From positions 156,508,426 through 156,572,425 of the forward strand of contig NC_090323.1 of assembly GCF_040869045.1 (NCBI RefSeq): 64,000 nt of DNA, read 5' to 3'. This DNA is from Eurosta solidaginis (Eukaryota > Arthropoda > Insecta > Diptera > Tephritidae). This document shows positions 44,556 through 57,544 of the stretch, piece after piece; the stretch's first letter is position 1, and each line of letters starts with the position of its first letter. The position numbers were made by a program, and so were the translations under genes. Below the pieces are notes generated by a model. That model saw only the letters and a program-made list of their open reading frames with translations, had not been told where the DNA came from and did no database searches.

Positions 44556-44989
44556 TACGAGTTTCAATTGTTTAGAGTTTGGTCTCGCCACTGAAGTTGC
44601 TTAAACTGACCAAGTGACGATGTTAAAATCATCTTCATCTATAATTTTAATTGACACTGCAAACCTTGATCTTAAAATTTATTTTACTATCTACGTAACT
44701 GCTTGTGACTGGTTGTATATTCCCTGATACACTACAAATTTCGGGAGACCAATCGGGGAATACTTAGCTTTAGATAAGCTTTAAAAGGCCAATAGGCACC
44801 GTACTGTATAGAATGGTTTTAAAGATTGAGTGAATTGGAATATAAGGAGTATGCCCTAGAAGTCCTTTTAGACATTGCCGAAGATTTCGCCAATAACTTT
44901 AAACGGGCAATTAGAAATGGTTTTAATTAGAATGAAGCACATCTAGCCTAACTTTATAATAAATCTAACTAATAAATCGGCTGTATGCA
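44556..44989. other. No feature recognised
   Basis: Spacer without clear motifs. Confidence 0.4.
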
Positions 44990-45770
44990 AAGTTGCAGGA
45001 AGATTACTTCCGAATAGCGGCTATACGTGTCCACGACATGAAATCAGCCAGAATGAGCACGCTGCAGGGTGGAATATTATTACCTCTTCTGTGGGCTCTG
45101 GCTATAAACTAAATGCCCAAGTGTTCGACGGGGGTTCCGTCAACTTATGGCGTATTCAGATGATGATTTCATAGGTAAAATATGTCTTTCAACGTGCTTG
45201 TACACAACATCTAGGAATCATTCTAGACAGTAAAATATCGTCGAAGCTCAACGTGGAGGAGGGCGTGGAGATGACCTTGACGGCAATTTGTAAATTTATC
45301 TATGAAAATGCTGGGGTGTATGTGTTGACCAACCAAGCAAGGAAGACTTTGAACCAAGCGAACAGATATCTCTAAAAAGGGGGGACTATATTCTTAAGAT
45401 GAGTACTCTGACTGGACATTGTCTGCTGGCGTCCGATACTTTCAAATAAGGGCTCGTCAGTTATATTAGTTGAGGGAAATGCTGGCTGCAGGAGAAGACC
45501 ATGGAGCACTTATTGTGCTCATAATATATGCTCGCTAGGCAAAGATTCCAGCTGCTAGGTGTGACATAACAATTAGATCTAGAGGGAGCAAATAGCTTAA
45601 GTCCAAGGAAGCTTTTAGTTTTTGAATGAAATACGAAGTCATTTTTTAAGTAGGTACTTGTTTTTGATAGGGTTTCTCGGTTTGATCTTTGCGAAAATTT
45701 CTGATAACATTATGGCTTTATTCAGCCCATGTGAGGTCCTCAAGTTAGGCAGTTCAAAATAACCCAATGG
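44990..45770 (+). mobile_element. LOA-like non-LTR remnant
   Basis: Broken plus-strand peptides in family order: TLQGGILLPLLWALAIN (45060; RT block), ILDSKISSKLNVEEGVEM (45220), then a jump to a C-terminal stretch with DWTLSAGVR (45415), a zinc-finger-like region near 45500 and ARQRFQLLGVT (45535). The 3' UTR GTCCTC...AGGCAGTTCAAAATAACCC parallels 17910-17955. Confidence 0.65.
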
Positions 45771-46459
45771 TACGCCCTACACTACACTATTGAGACACTG
45801 GAAAATAATATGGATGTGTGAACCACTATCTTCAAAACTATTACGTGGTCAAATAACTGGAATCGCATTCTATTAACCGAAAAGGAAACTAAAGGAGGGT
45901 TGATGAATCAAAAAAAAATCTTATTATCAACTAAAATTTTGTTCTATTTCTTGAGTCCGATTAACATTAGTTGCAATAAATTTTTAAAACGTTTCATAAG
46001 TCTATTGAAAAATACTAGCACAAAAAAAAATTCATCACAATGCTTTCGTCCCATGCTTTTGGAGTCTCATCACGTAATTTGCGGCAATATAGCATGTTTT
46101 CTATTGACCAGTTTAAATCTAAATATACTCTAAATGGGCAAATCACGCGCGCTCTAATTGCCACCAACTCATTAAACAATGATCATTTTATTGACTTTTC
46201 CGTGTCACGCTTTTGTTTTAAGAATTTGTTGTTCTCTGTACATGTTATATTAATTTTTTAACATTTCTTACTTATGCATAAGAAACTTTTAGAGAGTGTT
46301 CTTTTTATCCGAGATTTGTTCTTGCTTTTCATTGGAGTATGGTTTCACGTGGACCCGCCCCAAGCCCAGCGCAACACGCGCTCAGCGGGGGTGAAAATAT
46401 TACTTGCACATTTATATAGCGAGCCGCTTGCTCCAAGACAGACGCCCGCTTGCAGGCGC
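45771..46459. other. No gene recognised
   Basis: Short frames only. Confidence 0.4.
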
Positions 46460-49364
46460 ACCTATTGGTGAACTGACGCTACCGATGGGTGATCCCCCGG
46501 CTATCCCTCAAGCCGAATATGTCAGAGTGGCCTAGCCAAGTTGTCGCCTTCTCACATTAGCTCACCACTAAACGGATGTTTAGTTGCTACCCAGAGGATA
46601 CTTGGCCGCAAGCGACCGGAAGTAGTAAGCTTCTTGAACTACATACAAAAGAATCGCTCTGGCCATTCCCAGGTGAATGGCGGTCAGAAGCTTTCCCCAA
46701 TTTCGTGGACTTCTACACACAGCTCCACCCTCCCTACAGGGCTAAGTTAAAAGCGAGCGCAACAAGAGGAGTGTAACGCTACCGAGAGTTAAAAGGGGAA
46801 GCGAGACGCCATTTCAGGAAGAAAAAAGCAGAGGAAGAAAGGCGCGAGTGCGAGGAGCTTGAGCTGCTTGCCACCAAGAGTAACGCTCGAAAATTTTACC
46901 AAAAAATTCGGCGACACACTGAAGGTTTTAAGACCGGGGCAAACTCCTGTAAGAACGAAAACGGTGGCCTTGTAACTGATGTTCAGAGAGTATTTATATT
47001 ATGGAGGCAACACCTCTCTGCTCTCCTAAATGGAGACAACGATTTACCGCCCAGAGATGACGAACCCAATCCCGCAATCGATGATGATGGAATAAATGTC
47101 CCCCACCTGATTATGGCGAAGTCAGAATAGCAATAACCAGATTGAAAAACAACAAGGCCGCGGGCGCTGATGAATTGCCTGCGGAGCTATTCAAATACGG
47201 CGGCGAGGAGTCGGTAAGGCGCATGCATCAGCTTCTTCGCAAAATATGGGCGGACGAGTGCATGGCCGACGATTGGAATCTAAGAGTCCTTTTTCCCAGT
47301 CCACAAGAAGGGGGATACTGCAAAATGCACCAACTATCGCGTAATCAGCGTTCTTAATATCACATATAAGGTCCTGTCAAGTATATTGTGCGAAAGATTG
47401 AAATCCACAGTGAATCAACTGATTGGACCATACCAGTGCGGCTGTAGACCTGGTAAATCTACCATCGACCAAATTTTCACAATGCACCAAATCTTGGAAA
47501 AAACCCGCGAAAAATGAATCGACACACACCACCTCTTCGTCGATTTTAAAGCCGCCTTCGACAGCACGAAAAGGAGCTGCCTATATGCCGCTATGCCTGA
47601 ATTTGGTTTCCCCGCAAAACTTATACGGCTGTGCAAAATTACGTTGAGCAACACCATCAACTCAGAATTGGGAAGGACCTCTCCGAGCCGTTCGAAACTA
47701 AACGAGGTTTCAGACAGGGTGACCCCCTATCATGCGATTTCTTTAATTTGATGTTGGAGAAAATTATACTAGCTGCAGAACTTAACCGCTCTGGAATAAT
47801 ATTCTATAAAAGCGTGCAATTACTGGCGTATGCTGATGACATTGATATCATCGGCCTAAATACCCGCGCCGTTAGTTGTGCTTACTACAAACTGGAAAAA
47901 GAAGCGGTCAAGATGGTGTTTGAGCGACTGTCGTAGTCGCCAACAACCAACCCTTTATTTTGTAAAAAATTTGCCTTAAGAATACTGAATTGTAAATGGA
48001 AGGTTGAATTTATACAAAGATTAAATTAGCTGTATGCTTCAATATGTATTTAATTACATATTTTCTATTGAATTTAAGCGTATTTGAATCATTTGTGAAT
48101 TATTCTGATAATACCCATCTAAACTCAGATTAAGCACATAAAAAAATGTATTGCAGTATAACACTTTATTCTTCAGCTCTCTGGCAACCCCAGCAACGGG
48201 TTGACAGATGTGAGCATGTATATATGTATATTTGTTTACATTATTTATTCGAGAATATGTCCATTCCAGAGTGACACAAGTTTTGTAAAACCCATTGTTT
48301 TCTAAGTAAATTGAAGTACAAAATATATACAATGTAATGAAATTTTCACCATTGTGCATAATTAGACACCAGTTCTCATTTTCTTTAACAAAGTTGTGTT
48401 AAATTGGATAAACAGTGAAGTTCAAATTGTGAAACCAGAATTGCGCTCCTATTAAAAGCTATTTTCTAGTGGAACTTATGCAAAGTGCAAGCGTTCAGCA
48501 ACTAAACGCTGCAGGACGTACTCTACACAACGCCGCTGTATCACCAACGCACCGCCAGCACATCATACCACCATCGCCATAGCACCACCACATCATCGCC
48601 ACCGCATCCCACCAGGTAAAACTTTCCTCCCTCAAACAGACGGGTTTGATGGTGAATGAGGACAAAACGAAGTACCTGCTGCCATTGAGCAAAAGGTCGG
48701 CGCATATGCGCCTTGGCAACCACGCTACTGTTGGCCGCCATAATTTCGAAATAGTAAAAGACTTCGTTTATTTGGGAACCAGCATCAACACTAGCAACAA
48801 CATCAGCTCTGAAATCCAGCGAACAATCACTCTTGCCAATAAATGTTACTTTGGGCTAGGTAGGCAATTGAAAAGTAAAGTCCTCTTTCGGAAAACGAAA
48901 ATCATACTCTACAAGTATCTTATCGTACCCATCCTGCTATATGGTGCAGAATCATGGACCATGACAACAGCAGATGGAGCGCCTCTGGCAGTGTTCGATT
49001 GATTTATGGACCTCTACGCGTTGGCGATGGCGAGCACCGAAGAAGATTTAACGATGAGCTCTACGAGCTATACGCAGACATCAACATAGTCCAGCGAATT
49101 AAAACGCAGCGGCTGCGCTGGCTAGGCCATGTTATGCGAATGAAAGATGACGCTCCGGCCAAGAAAGTGTTTCTACCGGAACCCGCCTGTGGAAGCAGGG
49201 GTGGAGGGCGGCCCCCACTCTGTTGGAAGAACCAGGTAGAAAACGATTTAAACTCCCATGGTGTGACCAATTGGCGCCGGTTGGCAGAGAGAAGGAGCGA
49301 CTGGGGCGCTTTGTTGGATGGCCATAAGCGTTTAAACGGTTAAACGCCAATTAAGTAAGTAAGA
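46460..49364 (+). mobile_element. RTE-like non-LTR retrotransposon, interrupted
   Basis: The best-preserved non-LTR copy. A basic, glutamate-rich linker (46780-46880, KKKAEEERRECEELELLATK) is followed by RT blocks: KNNKAAGADELPAELFKYGG (47145), [18 protein letters not shown] (47425), [13 protein letters not shown] (47530), [19 protein letters not shown] (47708) and the active site LAYADDIDII (47828). Foreign sequence interrupts at about 47926-48645. The protein resumes at GLMVNEDKTKY (48646) and continues through LLYGAESWTMTTADGAP and QRLRWLGHVMRMKDD to a stop at 49341-49343. A small deletion near 49000 shifts frame. The 3' tail is TTAAGTAAGTAAG (49352-49364). The endonuclease part is missing or unrecognisable. 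Confidence 0.85.
47926..48645. other. Foreign insert splitting the RTE-like reverse transcriptase
   Basis: About 720 bp with no similarity to RTE coding. The left edge has a perfect stem, GCGAC ... GTCGC at 47923-47939. The right edge is rich in CAC/CAT triplets (48540-48615). No inverted ends or duplications were found, so its class is unknown. Confidence 0.6.
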
Positions 49365-49777
49365 TAAGGAACTTTTGTTAATCTAGTCTGTAAGATTATT
49401 GTAAATCAGAGACTGAATAAGAAATATGAAACATTTCCTCATCATCTTCATAAGGTAAGTTACAGATCCCACGACCCCAAAACAAAGGAAGAAATTTAAT
49501 TACGTTACGATAACACAAATATTTTATGAGTTATTTCACTGAGATTAAATTAAATAAAACATATCAACTAATTTAATCAAGCGAACTGTTGATTCTGAAA
49601 GCAATATTAATTATTTCAATTTATAAATTTAATTAAATTATGAGGTGTCAAAGATGTCATATTTGTTGCATAAAGCTGACAGCATAATTCGCACAAGCAA
49701 CGATATTTGAGTATGTTCATAAATATTTAAGCTGGAGAACTTTTTTTTCGAAAGCTCATGTTGACATATAATGTTTA
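49365..49777. other. No feature recognised
   Basis: AT-rich spacer. Confidence 0.45.
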
Positions 49778-50204
49778 GTCATGATATCTTCAACGACTGC
49801 CAATTTACAGCTTGCAAAACTTCTAAATTACCTTCTTTTAAAAGTGGGTGGTGGCACGCCCATTGTCCAAAATTTTACTAAGTTTCTATTCTGTGTCATA
49901 AGTTGGCGTGGTTATATTCCGATATCGTTGATTTTAAATAGCGATCTGAGATGAGTGCCCGGGAACCTACACACCAAATTTCATCAAGATACCTCAAAAT
50001 TTACTCAAGTTATCGTGTTAACGGACGGACGGAAGGACGTACGGGCGGACGGACGGACATGGCTCAATCAAATTTTTTTTCGATACTGATGATTTTGATA
50101 TATGTAAGTCTATATCTATCTCGATTCCTTTATACCTGTACAACCAACCGTTTTGCAATCAAAGTTAATATACTCTGTGAACTCTGCTCAACTGAGTATA
50201 AAAA
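49778..50204 (-). mobile_element. Family A fragment, copy A5
   Basis: Covers only the 5'-terminal module (CATGATATCTTCAACGACTG to CTCAACTGAGTATAAAA), with an internal loss at about 49904 between TGTCATAAGT and TGGCGTGGTTATA. Confidence 0.8.
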
Positions 50205-51327
50205 TAAATAACAAGACGTGTAACATTTAACAGTAGATATTAACACAAATACGACATATCAAAGTTATGCTGACAATCTAAATTCTGCTTTTTGGGTCAG
50301 CACTTTTAAATGTTATCGCATATTTTATTCTCGTGCTCAAATATTGCAAGGAACGCTTAAATTTACTTAACGACTCAAGAGAAATTATGGACTCAGTTCA
50401 TTTATTACATATTTTATATCGATGTATATGTATTTATGTATATGACACTGCAAGATATTGTTGTATAGTAAATTTCTTTTATGAGTTATATAAGCAGGGC
50501 TGCTAAAATTTTTTTTATTGAAGTGTAAATTACAATACATGTACAAAATTGTTTATACACTGAATTTTTTCGTACTTAAAAAATTAAAATTAAAGTTAAA
50601 ACGTTCAAAAAGCTCAAAAGTTTCAATATATCTATTGCTTAAGGAATTCGTAAATCGCCTTTTCATCACAATACTCAAGCGCAATTAAACTTAATTCTCA
50701 AATTCCAGCATAACAACTTCGCTCAGTCATTAAAATAGCACTCAGATCATCTCCACCAATTTTTTTTACAACACGTGAATTATTACCGGAGTTGCAGCTT
50801 CGGTATTGTGGTGGAAAACTGAGTATAAAAAGAGCGGAGCCACGCCCATTTTTTTCAAATTTAATCGATGTTTCTGGCGATCAAAATCTTAGTCCAGATA
50901 CAATATTTGAACGAGTTCGCTTCATTAATATCTAGTCTAGGCCGACTTCAAGTTCGAGCAACTGCTCGAGACTTAACTTGGAAATGGTTGAGATCACGAC
51001 AAAGTACTTCAGTATCGATCTGTAAAGAATTTCATGATTTTCAACTTCAAACTGAGCGCGAAACTCGAGCAAGACATATGAAGTGAGATATTTGAGAAGT
51101 ACTTAATTTTGTGGATCCGGGTCTAGAACATCTCAAGGTGCGCACATGCTACTTATTATAACTTTTAATACAGTTAACATAATGTCAAAATAAAGGCGTA
51201 TGCAAGTTTCCACGTCTTATCTCAAATTCCGAAGTCAAACAGTTCAATGGCTGCAGTAATTTTAATTTTCTTAATGAATCAATTTTGAATACAAATTTTT
51301 TTTCAGGGCCGTAATATTTTTGAATAA
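50205..51327. other. Mostly unrecognised
   Basis: AT-rich. A short stretch at 50812-50860 (AACTGAGTATAAAAAGAGCG, GGAGCCACGCCCATTTTT) recalls two separate family-A blocks joined together. Confidence 0.4.
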
Positions 51328-52111
51328 TTTTTACACCTTTCATGAAAACGAAATGGTATAACTTAACTTTGGCACAAATCTCAAAACTGTAAGTCCTTAA
51401 AGGAAAATAGATTGACCCACCATTAAGTATACCGAAATAATCAGGATGAAGAGCTGAGTTGATTTAGCCATGTCCGTCTGTCCGCCTGTCCGTCTGTCTG
51501 TTTGTATGCAAACTAGTCCTTCAATTTTTGAGATATCTTGATAAAATTTGGTGAGCCGGTGTATTTAGGTGTGCGATTAGACATTTTCCGGAACCGACCG
51601 GATCGGACCACTATTGCATATATGCTCCATACAACCGATTTTTCAGAAAAAGAGGATTTTTGTCATATCTTCCTCAATTTATCAGATTGAAGCTTCAAAC
51701 TTCACCATATACTTTCGTATATTACACATATTGTTGTCTGAAAAAATGGATGAGATCGGTCGTGTATATAGTATATATCCCCCACAACCGATTGTTCAGA
51801 TAAGAAACTTTACGTAATTACTGCCCTATTTTAAGAGCAAGAGGCTTCAAATTTCAACGAATGCTTACGTATATAGCATTTATTGTTGTCTGAAAAAATC
51901 ATAGAGATCGGTGGTATATACATGATATACCCCATATAAATTGTCATTTTTGCCCCTTTTTAGTGGCTAGAAGCTTCAAATTTCATCAAATTTCATCAAC
52001 TACTTACGTTTACGTCATATATTGTTGAAATACGTGATTCGTAGTTATAGTTTTTACATGCAGATCACAAAAAACGTGAAAATTTGCATCCTCACACAAA
52101 GTACCTACCTA
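51328..52111 (+). mobile_element. Family B element, copy B1 (3'-truncated)
   Basis: Starts TTTTTACACCTTTCATG, a decayed form of the B2 start, then shares AAGTATACCGA and GTCCGTCTGT-rich blocks. Stops at GTACCTACCTA, directly where B2 begins; the expected 3' hairpin is absent. Confidence 0.7.
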
Positions 52112-53234
52112 TTTTTATACCTTTCATGACGATGAAATGGTATATTAACTTTGGTCCGATGTTTGTAACGTTGAGAAATATAGAAGATAGACTCACCATT
52201 AAGTATACCGAATTGATCAGGGCGACGAACTGAGTTGATATAGCCATGTCCGTCTGTCCGTCCGTCCGTCTGTCTGTTTGAACGCAAACTAGTCCCTCAA
52301 ATTTTTAGATATCTCAATGAAATTTGACACAAGGATGTATTTTTGTATTATATTAGACATTTTTCGGTAGGATCGGACCACTATAACATATATCTCCCAT
52401 ACAACCGATCGTTCAGATAAGACGATTTTGGTCATCCCTGCCGCAATTTAGCAAATATAAACATGAAACTCGGTGATATATATTCTAATATATCATAGAA
52501 GATATCATAAAAAAATCACTTTGATCGGAGCTATATGTATATAGTATATACCTATAACATACAGCCGATCGTTCAAATAGAAAGATTTTTGGCCATTTCT
52601 CCCTTAATTTAGAAAGTATAAACGTGAAACTTGGTAACGTATATTTTAATATATCATAGAATATTTTCTGAAAAAAGCACTTTGATTGGAGCTATATATA
52701 GTATATATCCCATACAACCGATTGTTCAGATAGAAAGATTTTTGGCAATTTCTTCCTTAATTTCCAATATAAAAACTTTAAAATTGGTGATATTTATTCT
52801 AATATATCATAGAAGATTTTCTGAAAAAATCACTTTGATCGGAGCTATATGTATATAGTATATACCTATAATATACAGCCGATCGTTCAGATAGAAAGAC
52901 TTTAGTCATTCCTGCCGCAATTTAGAAAGTATAAACGTGAAACTCGGTGATATATATTTTAATGTATCATAGATTTCCTGTAAAAATCGTTTCGATCGGA
53001 GCTATATATAATATATATCCCATACAACCGATCTTTCAGATAAGGGGGTTCTTTGCCATTTTTTTATATTTATCTTAAAATCGTTTAGGTATGTACATCT
53101 GTTCGCTATATATTTCTTGTCTTATACATCCGATTGTTTGGATATTACGAACGGGATAATATTATTGTTCAGCACCATTCCTGAAAGGTATGAAGTCTTC
53201 CGCACAGCTGAACACAGTCCCGTCCTTACTTGTT
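52112..53234 (+). mobile_element. Family B element, copy B2 (Helentron-like, complete ends)
   Basis: Begins TTTTTATACCTTTCATGACG; the first 30 bases fold into a hairpin (TATACC...GGTATA). The 10-bp motif ATACCTTTCA returns inverted as TGAAAGGTAT at 53183-53192, followed by a decayed hairpin and the end CCTTACTTGTT (53224-53234). The interior holds a GTCC/GTCT microsatellite (52247-52282) and irregular repeats of about 153-161 bp phased by GATCGGAGCTATAT (52521, 52682, 52835, 52992). No coding sequence. Classification as Helentron-like follows from this asymmetric end structure and is inferred. Confidence 0.65.
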
Positions 53235-54829
53235 AGTTGTCAATTTGTTAGTGTAAATTTGTTTTTTATACCAAAGTTCATGTTCATCATATAAAAGTGA
53301 TTTTGGAATGAATTTTGTTATTTTGTGCGGGCATACTTTGTGCTTTTTTTATTTGAAGTGTAAATTTTTATCTGTGCCTATGATTCAGGGCAAAACAAGA
53401 GAGAATTACTCTAAAGAGATTTTTTAAAAAACTGTCTAAATTTTCATTAATTTTGTAAGCACGGTTGTAGAAGTTTGTCTGTAAAAATACAGTAAAATCG
53501 TGAAAAAGTTAACTAAAAAGGCGATGGGTATTTTAATTTTCGAAATATTAACTTTTCCAAGCGGTTTTCAAATTTGAAAAAAATACCATAATAAACATAG
53601 TTTTTGGGATATAACACATTGAATTTATTTAAATGACTTAGTTTTTTAGGCATTAATTGGGGAATACACAGAAATAGGGGAATACCCGCACTTGTTTTTA
53701 TTGCCAAACAAACTGTTGGATTTCAAAAAATTCATGAGCTCAAAAAAGTTAACCTTTTAGAGCGGGACGTGGACGCTCAAGCTCGGTCAACTTAGCCGAG
53801 TGATTAACTTTCTCGCGAGTTAACTTTTTCGAGATATCTAGTCTGTATATACATAGATATGTGGTAGTCTTATATGTTACTAATGCAATGGCTACTGATA
53901 GCCGCCGTTTGATCTGTTTCGTACGCCATGGCGTATGCGTAACATATATTTTTGGCTGGTGTAGCACTTTCAGCAGGGTTCGTATTTGCACAGCACACAC
54001 CTGTGCAGGAAATAATTTCTCACTGAATTTATTGCTCATGCACAAGAGCTGTGCGTTTGTAAAAAAAAATTACTACACAACTCTTGTGTGTGCCATTTGA
54101 AATAAAGCTCATGCGCTAGTGTGTGCTTTTCTCTTCGAAATATTTGTACACACCAGAGCATGTAAACATTAGCTTTAAGTTCAGATTTTGAAAAAGGGGT
54201 CCTTCCATCCCGGCCAAAGATTGATGATTCATATCAAAAGAATCATATGTGCATAACATATCTCGAGATTAACAGCTTTTCAACTGGTACTCAATGGGCA
54301 AATCTAAGACATCTAAACTTGGATGAAAAGAAAAAAAGGCCTGCTAACAGATTCGGGATAGAAATATTTCGAGTGCTCCAAGAATGCGAATCCATTTCAA
54401 TACTGAGTATACTACTACAAAGGAAACCCCTCTGCATACTCAGTTCTAAATGAGCCGAAAACAATAACAGCAGACTCATCCACCAAATCATTTTTTTTTT
54501 AATATAGATTATTAATTGAATGTTAGGTGCATCAACCCATCTCTTAGAACCAAAACTCCGCAGCTGGTTTTACCAAAGCGGTTCAATAAAGATGAAATAT
54601 TGCACACAATTGGCCCACCCGTGACGATGAAACATTCTTTCATACATCGATATCTAAGTAAGACATCACCTTATTTCGGCCGCAGATTTCAAAGTGATTG
54701 ACACGGTTTTAGGAACACTTTACATGCACGATGTACATACCGTATGTCGCGGTTGATTCTGGATAAGTAAAATTTTGGCCTATTACAGTATCTAGATCAA
54801 ATTTGTGCCCAAGCGACGTGCGCCTCCCT
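53235..54829. other. No gene recognised; palindrome at about 53920
   Basis: TACGCCATGGCGTA (about 53920-53933) is a perfect 14-bp palindrome. Short frames at 53513-54700 show no known motif. Confidence 0.45.
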
Positions 54830-55780
54830 GAGAAGTCTGCAATCTTTTATTTATATTTGTCAGCATAAGACTTTGTCGCCCCTTTGTGGATGAGACTGAG
54901 GGCATGTTCACGTATTTTTAGTTCAAACCGCTCTTTATGCCCCTCTTCAATCAGCTGTCTGTAAGAATGTCCAGAAATTGTTTTTCAGCCTTTCTCTCGT
55001 TTTACCTCCTTTGCACTTCGTATATTTTGTTGTGAAAAAATTAAGAAGGCATTTTGGGCAGTTATGAGTGGTGCATTTTAACAGGTCTTCAGTTTTTGTT
55101 TGTTTAAGCTCAGCGACCTTATCAGATATGCGTAAAATACAAGCAGCTGGCTATTGCTTTGAACGTAGATATAAGCGTTTATTTGTCTTGACCCCATTTG
55201 CTACCTTTTTTTACGGCTCTGAGTTTAAGGTACCATCACGATTGCATGCTTGCCAAAATCCAGTTCAATATCGAGCCTCACGTCCAGTGTTTTTGGGTAC
55301 TAGACTGTAGGTAGTGTAACGCCATTGGCATGGATAGCCAATATCATCGGCATCTGTTTTTTCCAAGTTGTAAATAAGGACGCTAAAAGTTTTGTTAACA
55401 ACCTTTGGCTATAGTGGGTTTCTGTGAGGCTGTTTGTTCACCCTGTTCAAATGCAGTTAAGATGGTTGTTGCCGATAGGTCGATTGTGTCATCCACCTCT
55501 ATAAGTCCGGGTTTATTATTCTATATTCTATTTGTATTCAATTCACGACGGCATCTAAACCATTTGCTAAACAATACGGTGGATAGAGTCTTATCTGCGT
55601 TAATAATCCCGATGATTTCAAGATGATTTACGAGACGTTCGGCATTCCCTTTCCTGTGAATTGGGAAGAGCTTACTTACGCTCGTCTGACCATGTTTTTC
55701 ATTTTGCTTCTCCATCGCGGCCGCTAATAAGTCTTTTGGGGATCTTTGCACTCTTATTATTCCTCCTTTGTAGTTCATAT
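54830..55780 (-). pseudogene. Unrecognised decayed coding region
   Basis: The minus strand holds unusually protein-like stretches. From 55778 an 85-codon frame (with SKLFPIHRKGNAERLVNHLE) reads across one stop into NKPGLIEVDDTIDLSATTIL (to about 55390). Further on, 55110-54830 in broken frames gives a cysteine-containing block (CTTHNCPKC, YTKC) and EGHKERFELKIREHALSLI followed by HKGATKSYADKY. I do not recognise the family; an old transposon protein is the likeliest source given the surroundings. No function is proposed. Confidence 0.35.
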
Positions 55781-57378
55781 TTCGTCGGCGAGGATTGGAA
55801 TTACTGATATTCCATATATATCCCTCTAATTAGCAATGGGAAAAGTGTTCACTATTGTCGTTCTTGTAGTAGTTTTCTCCGCTCTCGAAATTTTTTGTCG
55901 TATTAAATGCTAATATTCAACAGCGTTAAATGCTCAAGTTGAAACTCATGTTGACGTATATTTTATGAACTATTATTGCTTTAATTACCATACAAGTTCC
56001 AGCAAACCTACTACTAGCAAAACACATAAACAATTCTGGTAATCAGCAACCAACATAAAAACACATCTTCGTAATTGTTCTTCTGTTTATCTAAATATGT
56101 ATTCCCTCTGGTATCATCCAATTAAATGCAAAATCTTGTATATCACCAGAGCAATCCATTAAATTACAACACAGATTAAATTGTCCCAAACCAAACCATG
56201 TTGTACTCTAATAAATTGTCACTATTCTTATTTGAAAATTGTCTGAGCCATGCCCTTACTCAAGACAATTTGGCTTATCAAGAAAACCAAAATCCGCATA
56301 ACAAAATAAAAAACATTCTTCCCAATACATAAACTTTTGACACTTTATGTCAAAACATCCCCACAGTTACTTGCGCAAAGAATCTAACATCAACACTTTG
56401 TAACACATGAGTGTCATATCCAAATACAAGCACATTTATACATACTAACTTTTATATGAATTTATTTAATTTAACCCTCAGTGTATTCCCTTTTCCTCAG
56501 CCCACTTTCACTTTTCTACCAACCAACTGAGTTGTAAGAGCTAATCGTTGGTCCGTCATTTGTTAGCTTTTGTGTTGCAAAAACAAATTTTTCGGTTGCT
56601 CTACATCTCCTATTTAGTAATCTCCTTTGGTTGTTTGCCTGGTCGGCTTTATCTGTGTTTTCTAATCAAGTATTGCTTTTTTGTTCAATGCTACCGTTTT
56701 ATCCAATTTGAAGATTGCTTTAATCTTGCTCCGCTTGTTTTTTATATGCTGTTGTTGTTGTTGGTACATTTTATTGCTTTTCTTTATTATCAATGCAGAT
56801 ACTGGCCTATATTGACATTTAAATTGGCTCAGATGGTCTTATTTGTTGTCATATATACTTTTAAGAACTAATAAATAAAATGAACTTGATATAAAAGAGT
56901 AAAAAAAAAAATATTATTTAGAGCAACGAATATGAAAAAGCAGCTAAAATTTTATATTTAACTTCCTCAATTAAATTTAAATTTTTTTATTTTCGATAAT
57001 TAAAGAAAATAATGTTATGACTGATAGTATGCAAACCAATCTCAAAAACGTTGTCGAAAAAATTCATAAATTTGAGTAAATTTTAAAAAATTTCCAAAAT
57101 TGATTTAAAGTTATCTGAATTTTTTGACTACGCAGTTTTGTTGCGCAACCAATTTTAGTCTAGTATAGAGCAAGTTATAGCTCTCCCAAAATTCGCAATG
57201 AGTTTTGATAATTTCTTTCGCTGAAGGATGTTCCTTGCATATGAAAAAAAAGTTCACTCTTTTATGAAGGAAAATCTTGAACACCTTCAGAAAAAAATAA
57301 TATAAATTTCGGGAACATATAACTTGTACTCAATTTGTTTTGTTGCTTTTCCGACAGGGTGAATAATTGATGTATATT
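55781..57378. other. No gene recognised
   Basis: A 107-codon plus-strand frame (56548-56871) is very rich in hydrophobic residues but AT-rich DNA produces such frames by chance; there is no signal-peptide or family match to support it. Confidence 0.45.
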
Positions 57379-57544
57379 GGAACGATTTTAGGTCATCCCT
57401 TGTTAAATTTGGTTTCGAGACAAATCGGTTTCGGCGGTGCGCCATCATCAGTGTCGATTTTCGTTCTAGAACGATGATGGCATAACGCCAAAACCGCTTT
57501 GTCTCAAAAACCAAATTTAACAAGGGATGACGAAAAATAGTTCC
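57379..57544. repeat. 166-bp foldback (inverted repeat) insertion
   Basis: The left arm GGAACGATTTTAGGTCATCC continues through CTTGTTAAATTTGGTTT and GCCATCATC (to 57448). It is complemented by GATGATGGC (57474) through AAACCAAATTTAACAAGGGA to GTTCC (57544). The centre holds the 12-bp palindrome CGTTCTAGAACG. It interrupts the 3' end of a LOA-like remnant. Probably a foldback MITE; a hairpin RNA is possible. Confidence 0.8.

Noticed and set aside
49061..49350. Minus-strand frames opposite the RTE-like C-terminus
   Set aside because: They lie antisense to a confidently identified coding remnant.
56548..56871. 107-codon hydrophobic plus-strand frame
   Set aside because: T-rich DNA yields such frames by chance; no family motif or gene context.
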